Source: Ruminococcaceae bacterium UBA5904 (GTDB taxonomy: Bacteria > Bacillota > Clostridia > Oscillospirales > Acutalibacteraceae). Taken from it: DNA of 50,019 nucleotides. The notes beneath the pieces are model-generated. The model was not told the origin of the DNA. It saw only the letters and a list, made by a program, of their open reading frames with translations, and did no database searches. A program made the translations under genes and the position numbers. The DNA lies in the NCBI GenBank assembly GCA_002431305.1, contig DJEG01000067.1:3469-53487 (forward strand). The letters are read 5' to 3'. Below, piece by piece: positions 35,646 through 45,168 of this stretch (position 1 is the stretch's first letter; every line of letters starts with the position of its first letter).

Positions 35646-36932
35646 ATGAAAGCGGCGTTTTATACACTCGGCTGTAAGGTCAATCAGTACGAAACGGAAG
35701 AGATGACCGAACAGCTTATAAAAAACGGATTTCTGATAGTCGACAGCAAGGAGGACGCAGATGTTTACATAATAAATTCCTGCACCGTAACCGCTGAGAG
35801 CAACAGAAAAACGCGACAGGCGGTCAGACGTTTCAAGGCAAATCATCCGTCGTCCGCCGTAGTGCTGACCGGATGCGTTCCCCAGGCTTTTCCTGACGAG
35901 GCAGCGGGGCTCATTCAGGCGGACATAATTCTCGGAAATAAGAAAAACCACATGCTCGCGTCCGAGATAAAAAGATATTTCAATACGCATTCGAGAATAA
36001 ACGATATTGAAGACCATCAAAATCACGAAAAATATTCCGGCGGAATAATCACGCAGTTTCAGGGACACACACGCGCGTTTGTCAAAATTCAGGACGGATG
36101 CAACAGATTCTGTTCCTACTGCATAATCCCGCAGGCTCGCGGACGTTCGAGGTCAAAACCGATGTCCGACATAAAAACGGAGCTTCACGCGCTGGCGGAA
36201 AAAGGATTTTCCGAGGTCGTATTTGTCGGAATCAATCTGTCCGCATACGGTCACGACACCGGGACGGACATTTCAGAACCCATAATCGCCGCGGAGAATA
36301 CCGACGGAATTAAAAGAATACGTTTAGGCTCACTCGAACCCGACCATCTGACAGACGGCGTTATCGAGAAAATCGCCTCGTGCAGTAAATTCTGCCCGCA
36401 GTTTCACATCTCGCTTCAGAGCGGTTCCGATACCGTATTAAAACGGATGAACCGCCATTACGATTCAGCGGAATACGAACGCCTGGCAAAAAAGCTCCGT
36501 TCGACATTTTCCGACTGTTCGCTGACGACGGATATTATCGTCGGATTTCCCGGTGAAACGGATGAGGAATTTAATCAAACCGTCAAGTTTGCAAAACGCA
36601 TAGGATTCGAAAAGGTACATGTGTTCCCCTACTCCGTAAGAGAGGGAACGCGCGCTGCAAAAATGCCCGGACAGATAACTCAGGCTCTAAAAGAAAAACG
36701 AGCAGCCGAGCTGTCTAAAGTCTGTGAAAAAATCAGAAGCGAAAAATTTAAAGAGCTCGAGGGTAAAACGTTCCCGGTTCTTTTCGAAAAACCGAAAAAC
36801 GGATATCAGTGCGGTTATACGAAAAACTACACACCCGTACGTGTTGAGTCGGACGAATGTCTGACCGGTAAAATCGCAGATGTAAAAATCACCATGGCAA
36901 ATAATGATTACTGCGACGCGGTATTATTATAA
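35646..36932 (+). CDS. mtaB: tRNA t6A37 methylthiotransferase MtaB
   Basis: Radical-SAM enzyme that converts t6A37 to ms2t6A37 in ANN-decoding tRNAs. 428 residues. N-terminal UPF0004 domain holds one cluster through C10, C46 and C77 (LGC, NSC, TGC). The radical-SAM CxxxCxxC is at C152, C156 and C159 in DGCNRFCSYCIIPQARG. TRAM-like tail follows FPVLFEK. The sequence TLGCKVNQYETE fits MtaB rather than MiaB. AACGGAGG precedes the ATG. Confidence 0.95.
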   Translation: MKAAFYTLGCKVNQYETEEMTEQLIKNGFLIVDSKEDADVYIINSCTVTAESNRKTRQAVRRFKANHPSSAVVLTGCVPQAFPDEAAGLIQADIILGNKKNHMLASEIKRYFNTHSRINDIEDHQNHEKYSGGIITQFQGHTRAFVKIQDGCNRFCSYCIIPQARGRSRSKPMSDIKTELHALAEKGFSEVVFVGINLSAYGHDTGTDISEPIIAAENTDGIKRIRLGSLEPDHLTDGVIEKIASCSKFCPQFHISLQSGSDTVLKRMNRHYDSAEYERLAKKLRSTFSDCSLTTDIIVGFPGETDEEFNQTVKFAKRIGFEKVHVFPYSVREGTRAAKMPGQITQALKEKRAAELSKVCEKIRSEKFKELEGKTFPVLFEKPKNGYQCGYTKNYTPVRVESDECLTGKIADVKITMANNDYCDAVLL

Positions 36933-36981
36933 TCGGATTATAAATTTTTTTAAAATTTCAAACGGCATGATATAATAATAT

Positions 36982-37023
36982 ACCGAAACGCCCGAGGTCA
37001 AATGACTTCGGGCGTTTCGGTTT
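36982..37023 (+). terminator. mtaB terminator
   Basis: Long hairpin CCGAAACGCCCGA...TCGGGCGTTTCGG, loop AAAT, followed by a short TTT. Very stable but a weak U-tract; may also stop reverse transcription. Confidence 0.75.
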
Positions 37024-37355
37024 GCGTTAATATTATGTTGTAAGAGGACTGATGTTGACTGCACCGCTTACATGTATATTTTACAATAAATCAAGTCGGT
37101 GTACAATATGTGACACTTTATATTTTTTTTAAACTTTTCTTGTCACAGGGAACCACATATAAATTATTCTAATTTCATACAGTAAAGTTATGTCATGCAT
37201 ATTTTTCACAATACCGTATAAGGTATTTTATTACAGATATAGAACTTTTATAATAAAAAAAAAAACGGTAAAATTTGGGAGTTTGTGGACTTCGTTTGCA
37301 ATTTTATTGTGATATTTGAACTATTTTTCACCGGCAAATTGAGCAAACTTAAACA
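37024..37355. other. AT-rich intergenic region, no gene seen
   Basis: About 330 bases without a supported coding frame. Contains a TGTGACA/TGTCACA inverted pair (37109-37115 and 37141-37147) around a T-rich loop and a 12-base A-run near 37252. I see no RNA gene or riboswitch signature. Confidence 0.6.
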
Positions 37356-37384
37356 TTGAATTTTATTCCGTTTTTTTATATAAT
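37356..37384 (+). promoter_or_regulatory. Promoter of the XRE-type gene
   Basis: TTGAAT (37356-37361), 17-base spacer, TATAAT (37379-37384), about 40 bases before the ATG. Confidence 0.75.
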
Positions 37385-37423
37385 TTACATATATTATTTT
37401 ACAGAAAATAAAGGAATGAGAAA

Positions 37424-38866
37424 ATGGAGCAATTTCACATAGCCGTAAAAAACGCACTTAAGCGTCATGACATCACTACTTACAAACTTTCGGAAGTTTC
37501 CGGAATCGACCGGAGTCTTCTTGTAAAGATAACAAAGGGTCAGCGAAGTATCACACCGCAAAAGCTCGACTATTTGCTCAAATTCATGGATTTGACCGCC
37601 GAGGAGGACGAGGAAATCAGACTGGCGTACATAGATATGAATTTCGGCATAGATAAATTCAACGAATACAGCGATATTTTCATTTACGACAACAGCGGTA
37701 TTATGCCGGAGAAGTCGGATTCGAACGCTATAGAATTGTCCGTAAACTTTACCGAACCGGTTACTGACTTTAATTCGCATAACGAACTTATCAGAGCTTT
37801 ATATGCGGTAACGGCATATGAGGCAAAAGCCGGCGGCGAAAAGCGCATATACACAAACCTTGACACGTTGATAACACGCGATTTATTCGACTCTCTGCCG
37901 AAAAACGCCGGAGATATCGACATAAAGCAGATTATAACAGCCGGCACCGATTCGGATTATTCAAACATAATCAAAAGCGCGGTTGAATTTATGCTGAAGG
38001 GGTATAAAATATATTATTCTCACGTAAATTCGGACATTTCAAAAAGAGCGGACATCATTTTCCCGTATTACTACGTTACAAACGAACTGTGCGTTTTCAC
38101 GGATTCGTCGATGACAAGCGGATTTGTCGCTAAGAATAAAAAATTCGCCGACACGTATGCCGAGAGAATTTCCGCAGTGTCAAATGAGATGAAAAGCATA
38201 GTATCTCTTACCCAGAACATAATGGACGTAAAGAATTCCATGCTCGAAGTAATTCCGTATTCGGACAAAACAACGACGACCATGGAGTTTAATTTGTGCG
38301 TAACGTTTTTCATGACGCTCGATATGTGGGATCAGATAGCTAAACCCGACGTTCCCAACCGTAATTACCTGAGAGATACGACATACGAATACTATCAGAC
38401 TCTCCTGCACGCGCAGAAACGTTCGTTTGTGCTTCATTCATACGAGGGTATGGAGAAATTTACGCTCGACGGTATCGTATTTCAGATGCCTGCGGAATAC
38501 GCCTATCCGCTGACTCTCGAAAACCGTGCGCAGATATACCGAAACTTGATTGAATACTATAAAAAAGACGAGCACGAGATACACATATCCAAAAAGAACG
38601 TATTTAAAAACAAGATTGTGATAGATATTACGGATAAATACTCCGACCGCAAACAGGTCGTATCGAATCTGTACGGATTTTTGACTAACTTTGTCGGAAA
38701 TACAAAAATTTCGATTGACGATACGGAGATAAATAACGAGATAATCGATTTCAGCCGTTACATGGCGGTCTCGCCGTATTTCTATTCAAAAGAGGAGTCG
38801 CTCGATATCCTTTCCCAGGAGCTGAGCAAACTCGAGTACATCATAAAGGATAATCAAAACAAATAA
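37424..38866 (+). CDS. XRE-type HTH protein with large unrecognised C-terminal region
   Basis: 480 residues, cytoplasmic. The N-terminal 60 residues form a helix-turn-helix: VKNALKRHDITTYKLSEVSGIDRSLLVKITKGQRSITPQKLDYLLKF, like the Cro/CI family. Residues from about 85 onward form a long alpha/beta region that I cannot place, with no signal peptide, membrane segment or known catalytic motif. It has an isolated transcription unit: own promoter and a strong terminator shared with the convergent dockerin gene. The C-terminal part may sense a ligand or form a scaffold; this is unproven. AAAGGAATG precedes the start. Confidence 0.75.
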   Translation: MEQFHIAVKNALKRHDITTYKLSEVSGIDRSLLVKITKGQRSITPQKLDYLLKFMDLTAEEDEEIRLAYIDMNFGIDKFNEYSDIFIYDNSGIMPEKSDSNAIELSVNFTEPVTDFNSHNELIRALYAVTAYEAKAGGEKRIYTNLDTLITRDLFDSLPKNAGDIDIKQIITAGTDSDYSNIIKSAVEFMLKGYKIYYSHVNSDISKRADIIFPYYYVTNELCVFTDSSMTSGFVAKNKKFADTYAERISAVSNEMKSIVSLTQNIMDVKNSMLEVIPYSDKTTTTMEFNLCVTFFMTLDMWDQIAKPDVPNRNYLRDTTYEYYQTLLHAQKRSFVLHSYEGMEKFTLDGIVFQMPAEYAYPLTLENRAQIYRNLIEYYKKDEHEIHISKKNVFKNKIVIDITDKYSDRKQVVSNLYGFLTNFVGNTKISIDDTEINNEIIDFSRYMAVSPYFYSKEESLDILSQELSKLEYIIKDNQNK

Positions 38867-38884
38867 TATTAATAATAAGATAAC

Positions 38885-38916
38885 GAAGCGGTTCCGATTT
38901 TATCCGGAACCGCTTC
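38885..38916. terminator. Bidirectional terminator, XRE gene / dockerin gene
   Basis: Perfect 12-base stem GAAGCGGTTCCG/CGGAACCGCTTC, loop of eight, between two convergent genes. T-tracts are short on both sides. Confidence 0.8.
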
Positions 38917-38933
38917 TGTTTGTATTATTTCAA

Positions 38934-41921
38934 TTATAATGTTTTCTCAAGTCTTGCGGAGAATCTTAATATCATTCTCGCCTCGCTTGCGGTAACTTTC
39001 TTATCGCCGTTGAGGTCGCACGCCGAAATCTCAGACTCTGTTCCCGCCTGAAGTTTCGCGGATATTCTCAATGCGATTCTCGCGTCGGATGCCGTAACCT
39101 TGCCGTTGCCGTCCGCGTCGCCTCTCATAACAGCCGTTTCCCATACGGCATAGAGCGTTATATCCGAGTTTATATATGCATTTGCTCCGGCTGTATATTC
39201 GGGTTCTGAAGCATTGCTGTCCGTTGACCAGCCGAGGAATTTATATCCCGTTTTTGACGGAACCGCAGAGGGAATAACGGTCTGAACGTCATTGCTCCAT
39301 ACTGCGCGCAGCGTCATGTCACGCTCAACGGTAAACGTTTCACCGCACTTATAGTCAATATTGTTTCCGTCGTCCGAAGCCGACCAGCCGAGGCATACGG
39401 CACTGACTTTTAAGGGTTCGGGAGCGAGCGTTCCGCCGACAGCGTCAAATGTAACAGTGTAAACACGCTCAGGTTCGGGAAGTTTAACAACATCGCCGTA
39501 CTTAAATGTCTGCTCGCCGTTCTCGACAGAACCGCCGTCGGGGTTAAATCTGACGGTAAACGTCTCGCCATTATGGGGATCGTCCTTTTCCCAAAGCGCA
39601 AACAGCGTGCAGTCGGATTTTATCGAAATATCGTTTCCGGGGAAATACTGAACGGATGAAGCGTTCTTATCCTCAGCCCAGCCGAGGAATTTATATCCGT
39701 CGCGTACAGGAGTTTCCGAGGGAAGGGTAACCTTCGTTTCGTCCGCCCATACGGCGAACAGAGTTTTATTTTCGTCCGTTGTAAATTTATCGCCGCATTT
39801 ATATTCTGCTTTGCCGTCGTCGGCCGTATTCCAGCCGAGACATGCGACGCTGACGTTTTTCTTTTCGGGAGCGTCTTTTCCGCCGTTTGCATTAAATGCC
39901 AGAGTGTACGAACGCGAGGGAGTCGGAAGTTCAATTTCTTCCTCGTACTTTATCGTAGTCGTCTTCGGGTCGACGGTTCCGCCCTTGGGGTCAAATGTAA
40001 CGTCGAATTTTGCGACTTCGTCGGTTATGCAGAAGGTGTAAGTACCTTTTGCCTTATAATAATCATGATCAAAACACATAAGATAATATGTTCCGGCAGC
40101 CAAATCCAACGAATCCGTTGCATTAAACGTATTTGTTACACTGTTATATTCATATGTTTTTCCAAATATTTCATTTCCGTTTACATCGTAAATATGATAA
40201 TTAAAGCGTTTTAATTCTCCGCTGAAATTCATATAAATTTTTTTCGGGACCGAAATGGTAAATTTATAATAATCCTTCGTATCGTTTATCGCAATCTGTC
40301 CGTTGTATTCCTTGCCCAAAGAAATCTCGGAAGCAGAGGAAAGATCATTGTACTTTGTCGTCTGATTTTCTTTAAAACTCTCATTTGCCGGCTTATAAGT
40401 CATCTTAAAGTCATAGTTTCCGGTCGAATTTTTCAAAACGCCGAAGTAGTATTTTCCCGCAACCAAATCAAGAGTATAAGTTCTCTGACTCTGTTTTGAA
40501 TTTGAATCCCACTCGACATTATCCCGCGACCAAATCGTATCCCCGTTTTCGTCATAAAGAATGTAATTCAATCTGTAACAATATGCATTAATATTTAAAG
40601 TTACCTTTCCTGATTCGGCGATAGAGAAACTGTACATATCTTTGTCATCGTTTGAGGCAATCTGCCCCTTATATAATGTATCAAACTCAACGGCACAAGC
40701 GGTTGAAATATCATTATAAAACGTTGACTGATCCTCTTTAAAACTTTCCGAGGCGGATTTATAGTCAATCTTAAAGTTATAATTACCGGTTGAACCGTAT
40801 GTTTTTCCGACTCGGAAATAATAATCACCGGCAACGAGACTAAATTTGTACGTATTTTGACTCTGTCCCGACCTTTCGTCCCAGCGAACCCTGCCGGAGT
40901 CCCAAATAAGATTGCCGTTTTTATCAATCAAATGATAATAAACATTTGCCATGACAGCAGTAACATTTATGCTTATCCTGCCGGACTCCGAAAGAGTAAA
41001 CGAATAATAATCGTCATCGTCATTCAGCGCAATCTGACCGGTATACTTTGACGAAAATTCAACAGCGAATGCCGAATCAATATCCCCTGCAATATTCGAC
41101 TGCGACTCTTCGAAACTCTCTCCGGCAGACAAAAACGACGCGTTAAATGTATATATTCCTGTAGAATTAGACTCTTTGTTTACGCAGAAATAATAGGTTC
41201 CCGCAACAAGGTCAAATGAATATGAGCTTTGGCTCTGCTCGGACCTGCCGTCCCATTCGATTCGTCCAGAGTCCCATATTGTATTTCCGTTACTGTTATA
41301 GATATAACAATATATTCTATAGATATTGGCAATCATACTAAAGCTGACGCGTCCGGATTTATCTATTTCAAATTTATATATATCCTTGTCATCATTAAAT
41401 GCAAGCTGACCCGTGTACTTTGTACCGAAATCGATTTTATTCGCATTCTCCAACGTATTATTATTTACGCTCGTCGATTCGGCAAAGCTCTCCTGCGCAC
41501 TTTTGAACGCGATCTTAAATGAAAAACTGCCCGTACATTCATCGCACTTATTGACACTGAAATAGTAATCCCCCGCAACAAGATTAAAATTAGGAGAATA
41601 CTGACTCTTTTTTGTTGTGGAGTTCCAGTAAATCACGTCTGAGTACCACATTTTCTCACCGTCGGAGTTATACAGCGAAACTCTGTACTCCTCAATAGAC
41701 GCTTCTAAAATCAAATCAATATATCCCGATTCACTGAGCGTAAATTTATAAAAGATCTTGTCCGAGTCCTCGGTTAACATACCGTTATACGTATTTTCAA
41801 GCCGAACGTTCTGCGCTGTCGAAATCGGCAGTCCGTCATCTGCAAATCCCGTCACGGCAAACGAAAACAGCATCGTCACCGCAAGCAAAATCGCTATGAA
41901 ACTTTTTAACTTTTTTTTCAT
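38934..41921 (-). CDS. Secreted PPC-repeat, InlB-repeat, dockerin protein
   Basis: 995 residues, exported. Signal peptide KSFIAILLAVTMLFSFAVTGFA. Five tandem PPC-like beta-sandwich repeats (about 36-145, 155-270, 280-395, 400-515, 522-636), each with a Y-x-G-x(4)-(N/D)D-x-D-x-(Y/F)-x-F strand, an IWDSG-like turn and an LVAG-x-YYF strand. Next, two Listeria-Bacteroides (InlB B-type) modules (about 640-905) with FDPKGG/FNPDGG and GYKFLGW...LFALWE. Ends in a type-I dockerin: DADGNGKVTASDAR and DLNGDKKVTASEAR are its two Ca-binding loops. No catalytic domain. Likely anchors by dockerin to a cohesin scaffold elsewhere. ATG 41921 follows GGGAGG. Confidence 0.9.
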   Translation of the reverse strand: MKKKLKSFIAILLAVTMLFSFAVTGFADDGLPISTAQNVRLENTYNGMLTEDSDKIFYKFTLSESGYIDLILEASIEEYRVSLYNSDGEKMWYSDVIYWNSTTKKSQYSPNFNLVAGDYYFSVNKCDECTGSFSFKIAFKSAQESFAESTSVNNNTLENANKIDFGTKYTGQLAFNDDKDIYKFEIDKSGRVSFSMIANIYRIYCYIYNSNGNTIWDSGRIEWDGRSEQSQSSYSFDLVAGTYYFCVNKESNSTGIYTFNASFLSAGESFEESQSNIAGDIDSAFAVEFSSKYTGQIALNDDDDYYSFTLSESGRISINVTAVMANVYYHLIDKNGNLIWDSGRVRWDERSGQSQNTYKFSLVAGDYYFRVGKTYGSTGNYNFKIDYKSASESFKEDQSTFYNDISTACAVEFDTLYKGQIASNDDKDMYSFSIAESGKVTLNINAYCYRLNYILYDENGDTIWSRDNVEWDSNSKQSQRTYTLDLVAGKYYFGVLKNSTGNYDFKMTYKPANESFKENQTTKYNDLSSASEISLGKEYNGQIAINDTKDYYKFTISVPKKIYMNFSGELKRFNYHIYDVNGNEIFGKTYEYNSVTNTFNATDSLDLAAGTYYLMCFDHDYYKAKGTYTFCITDEVAKFDVTFDPKGGTVDPKTTTIKYEEEIELPTPSRSYTLAFNANGGKDAPEKKNVSVACLGWNTADDGKAEYKCGDKFTTDENKTLFAVWADETKVTLPSETPVRDGYKFLGWAEDKNASSVQYFPGNDISIKSDCTLFALWEKDDPHNGETFTVRFNPDGGSVENGEQTFKYGDVVKLPEPERVYTVTFDAVGGTLAPEPLKVSAVCLGWSASDDGNNIDYKCGETFTVERDMTLRAVWSNDVQTVIPSAVPSKTGYKFLGWSTDSNASEPEYTAGANAYINSDITLYAVWETAVMRGDADGNGKVTASDARIALRISAKLQAGTESEISACDLNGDKKVTASEARMILRFSARLEKTL

Positions 41922-42009
41922 CAAAAAACCTCCCGAAATAAATAAAAATGCATTTTATTTGACTCATTTTACAGTATCATACTATAAAATTCGTCTTTTT
42001 ACACAGTTT

Positions 42010-42038
42010 AGTATAAATCATTAATAAGGCATTGTCAA
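42010..42038 (-). promoter_or_regulatory. Promoter of the dockerin gene
   Basis: Minus strand TTGACA (42033-42038), 17-base spacer, TATACT (42010-42015), about 90 bases before the start. Confidence 0.75.
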
Positions 42039-42084
42039 CCAGATTATTGCCTTACTATCCCCTTAAAATAAAATTTTATGCGCA

Positions 42085-42127
42085 AAAATACCGTAAAACG
42101 GCTGTCATTTCCCGTCTTACGGTATTT
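42085..42127. terminator. topB terminator
   Basis: AAATACCGTAAAACGG...CCGTcTTACGGTATTT hairpin just beyond the topB stop. On the minus strand it ends in TTTTTG. Confidence 0.75.
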
Positions 42128-42165
42128 ATTATTCTATTTTAGGGAATCATTTAAAATACAAGATT

Positions 42166-44358
42166 TTATACAAACATCGGCTCGGGAATCTCGTCGTCGG
42201 GTCCGCGCCGGGAACCGGCATATGAGCGTGTAAAGTTGGAATTTTTCGGTCTTAGCGAATTGTCAAATTCGAAAACGGTTTTGTCGTTATCGAGCTTTAA
42301 ATACGCGTCGAAGGGAGCTCCGGTTTTTGAAACAAAGCCCTTGATAAGCCCGCTTTTACCCGTTTCGAGAAGCAGTTTAACATTGCTTACGGAAATAACG
42401 CGTTTTGCGATAACAAGATTTACCTTGAATTTACATCCCGATTTATACCCCGTGCATCCGTAGTAGTATCTTCCCTTTTTTACGTCGCGCCCGCACAGCG
42501 GACATTTGCCGACGATATCGCCGTAGAATCCGTTGTCCGCGTCGTCGGAGAGGTCGGTATTTTTCTTATTGAACACCTCGGAAATTTCGTCCCGTGCGAG
42601 TTTCACGCTCTCGTCGACTGTCATTCTGCCGTGGTAAACGCTTTTTAAAGCCTTCGAAAGCGTGCTCGTTTTGTACTTATCCATCGAAATATTCATATAT
42701 GAAATCGACTCTATCAGAAATTCTCCACCGGGCAGGATTCTGTAAACGTCCTTTTTAAGCTCGATATATCCGCTCTTTACGGCGTTGTCGATTATGCCCG
42801 TACGCGTAGCCTCCGTTCCGAGCTCGAGTCCCTCGAATATCGCGCGGTAATCCTCCGAATCGTCCTCGTTCTCACTGTCGGCTGCGGCGGCTTTTTCCTC
42901 CCTGAACGGATTTTTAAGATAATTATTAAGAGTTTCTATCGTATAATGCTTGGGCGGAGAAGTCTCCTTTTCGCATAATTTAAAATCGATATTTACCTCG
43001 TCGCCCTTTTTCAACTTCGGCAGCAGCTTATCCTTTTTATTCGCGTCGTCGTATTTCATCCATCCCTTTTCGAGAATAACCGTTCCCTTTAACACGAAAT
43101 CCTCGTATCCGCCGACGTTTACGGTAAGCTCCGTTTTCTGCGCCGTGCAGTCCTCTGCACAGAACACGGCGGCGAACCGTCTGAACACGGTTGAATAAAC
43201 TTTGTTTTCGTCCTCTGAAAGCTTACCCTTAGGCGGAATTTTATATGTCGGGGTAAGCGCCGAGTGCGACTCTATTTTGCTGTCGTCGAATATGGTCTTT
43301 TTATCCTTGAATTCAATATGATACCCCATATCGGCTATGTTTTTTATAATCGTTTTTATTTTGTCCTTTTCCGCACTCGCAAGATATTCGGAGTTCGTTC
43401 TCGGGTAAGTAAGATATCCGTCCTCATAGAGTTTCTGAACGATTTTGAGGCTCTGCTCCATTGACATCTTATATTTTTTACCCAGTACGTTCTGAAGTTT
43501 TGACAATGAGTAAAGTTTTCCGGGTTTTATAATATCCTTTTTCGACTTTACGTTCGTTACGACCGCTTTTGAAGAATTATATTTTTCGCATAACTGAAGA
43601 GCCTTGTCCTTTTCATCCTTGGAAAACTTCGACTTGCTCGTAAGCTCGACCGTCTCGCCGTCAGTTTGAGCACTGCTTGCAACGGAGTAATATATATCGG
43701 GCTTAAAATTCTTTATAGCCATGTCGCGGTCGTAAATCGCTTTGACAATAGGAACTATAACCCTGCCTACACGAAGCAGAGTTCCCGTTTTAAGCGTCGC
43801 GTAACGCGTTAAATTCACACCGAAAAGCCAGTCTATGTAAGTTCTCGCAAAGCCCTCGGAGGCGAGTAAATCGTATTCGGACTCCGGCTTCATCTCCCCC
43901 AGCGCTTTTCTGACGGTTTCGGGAGTCTGGTCGGGCAGCCACAGTCTGTAAAACGGTTTTTCGTTTTCGAGCGCATTCATAACGCACAATCTTATTATAA
44001 TTTCGCCCTCTCTGTCCGCGTCGCCCGCGTTGACAATAGCTTCGACATCCTCGCGCATACACAACGATTTTATAATGTCAAACTGTCTCTGCACGCCCGG
44101 GTCGACATGCTTGTCGGCGTTTGTTTTTAATTTGAATTTAAAATTATCGGGAAAGCACGGCAGATTCTCCATACTCCAGCGTCCTGTCGACGTAGATCCC
44201 GTATAGTCCTCGATATCGCATAAAGAAAAGAGGTGACCGAACGCCCACGTTACGATATACCTCTCAGACTCCAGATATCCGTTTCTTTTTTTCATATCGC
44301 CGATACCCGCCGCTATGTTTCGCGCAAGCGACGGTTTTTCCGCTATAATCAGGTACAT
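42166..44358 (-). CDS. topB: DNA topoisomerase III
   Basis: Type IA topoisomerase that decatenates and passes single strands during replication and recombination. About 730 residues from ATG 44358 (GGAGAAAAAGAT upstream). TOPRIM domain begins MYLIIAEKPSLARNIAAGIG and has NAGDADREGEIIIRL with metal-binding acids; the active tyrosine is in LTYPRTNSEYL. Unlike TopA, only one C-terminal zinc ribbon is seen: CPLC-x(10)-YYGC-x(6)-CKF. The start overlaps the end of the upstream HAD gene by 10 bases. In gut Clostridia extra topB copies occur on mobile elements; nothing mobile surrounds this one. Confidence 0.95.
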   Translation of the reverse strand: MYLIIAEKPSLARNIAAGIGDMKKRNGYLESERYIVTWAFGHLFSLCDIEDYTGSTSTGRWSMENLPCFPDNFKFKLKTNADKHVDPGVQRQFDIIKSLCMREDVEAIVNAGDADREGEIIIRLCVMNALENEKPFYRLWLPDQTPETVRKALGEMKPESEYDLLASEGFARTYIDWLFGVNLTRYATLKTGTLLRVGRVIVPIVKAIYDRDMAIKNFKPDIYYSVASSAQTDGETVELTSKSKFSKDEKDKALQLCEKYNSSKAVVTNVKSKKDIIKPGKLYSLSKLQNVLGKKYKMSMEQSLKIVQKLYEDGYLTYPRTNSEYLASAEKDKIKTIIKNIADMGYHIEFKDKKTIFDDSKIESHSALTPTYKIPPKGKLSEDENKVYSTVFRRFAAVFCAEDCTAQKTELTVNVGGYEDFVLKGTVILEKGWMKYDDANKKDKLLPKLKKGDEVNIDFKLCEKETSPPKHYTIETLNNYLKNPFREEKAAAADSENEDDSEDYRAIFEGLELGTEATRTGIIDNAVKSGYIELKKDVYRILPGGEFLIESISYMNISMDKYKTSTLSKALKSVYHGRMTVDESVKLARDEISEVFNKKNTDLSDDADNGFYGDIVGKCPLCGRDVKKGRYYYGCTGYKSGCKFKVNLVIAKRVISVSNVKLLLETGKSGLIKGFVSKTGAPFDAYLKLDNDKTVFEFDNSLRPKNSNFTRSYAGSRRGPDDEIPEPMFV

Positions 44359-45167
44359 ATCTTTTTCTCCAGTATTCCTATAACGTCGGCAATGCATCCG
44401 TCGTTGTTTGAACAGACAATATATTTTGCAAGTTTTTTCGCCGTTTCGCACCCGTTATCGGGCGTAAAGGAATTTTCGACCGCCGAGAGCATGTCCGCGT
44501 CGTTATATCCGTCGCCTACGGCTATAAGTTTATCATTATCGATTCCGAGAGCCGAGCCGAGCGCGTGGAGTCCGGTTCCCTTGTCCGCGCCCTCGCCGAC
44601 TATTTCGAGCCACTTTTTAAATCCTCTGATATATGAAACGCCCTCAAACGGCGCGATAACATTCTCGGCGATATCGGCAAGAATATCGTGTCCGTCAACT
44701 CCCGCATAAAGCATCATTTTCATAACAGGAGTTTCAACATCGGAGCCGTTTTCGATTATTTTAAATTCAATATCCTGATTAATAAGATGTACGTCCGTCT
44801 TTTCACACGGTGAGTAAACGTACGTTTTTCCGAACGGATAAACTTCAATCGAAACATCGGGATAGACCTCATGAATTCTGTCCGCTGCTCTTAACGCGTT
44901 TTCACCCATTCCGAGGTTAAATATCATCTCTTTTTTCTCATAATCGTACGCGGTGACGCCGTTGCACAAAAGCACGGGCGCATTGATATACGCGGGGTCG
45001 TACTTATGAAATCCCTGATACGTTCTGCCGGTCGAGACGGTAAATTTACCGCCCTCGGAAATATAGTATTTAATTTTGTCAATATTTCGATTCGGAATTT
45101 CGCCGTTGTCGTCGGCAAACGTCCCGTCGAAATCGGAAGCTATAAGATACCCGTCAAAAATCCCCAT
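44349..45167 (-). CDS. Cof-type HAD phosphatase
   Basis: 272 residues, HAD subfamily IIB. Motif I IASDFDGTFADDNG, motif II TVSTGRTYQG, a C2 cap (about 85-190), motif III Lys in the DKGTGLHALGSALG block and motif IV VGDGYNDADMLSAVE. A paralogue is at 27130-27891. The start is one base after the lipoprotein stop and the end overlaps topB by 10 bases, so lipoprotein, HAD and topB form one transcript. Substrate unknown; family members act on sugar phosphates, FMN or nucleotides. Confidence 0.9.
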   Translation of the reverse strand: MGIFDGYLIASDFDGTFADDNGEIPNRNIDKIKYYISEGGKFTVSTGRTYQGFHKYDPAYINAPVLLCNGVTAYDYEKKEMIFNLGMGENALRAADRIHEVYPDVSIEVYPFGKTYVYSPCEKTDVHLINQDIEFKIIENGSDVETPVMKMMLYAGVDGHDILADIAENVIAPFEGVSYIRGFKKWLEIVGEGADKGTGLHALGSALGIDNDKLIAVGDGYNDADMLSAVENSFTPDNGCETAKKLAKYIVCSNNDGCIADVIGILEKKICT

Positions 45168-45168
45168 A

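Noticed and set aside
39120..40020. Phage or adhesin island from repeated domains
   Set aside because: The repeats are protein-level PPC and InlB modules within one secreted protein; no integrase, phage or transposase gene is near.
42166..44358. Integrative element around topB
   Set aside because: topB is often on conjugative elements, but no relaxase, T4SS, integrase or attachment repeat is seen and it is coupled to HAD and lipoprotein genes.
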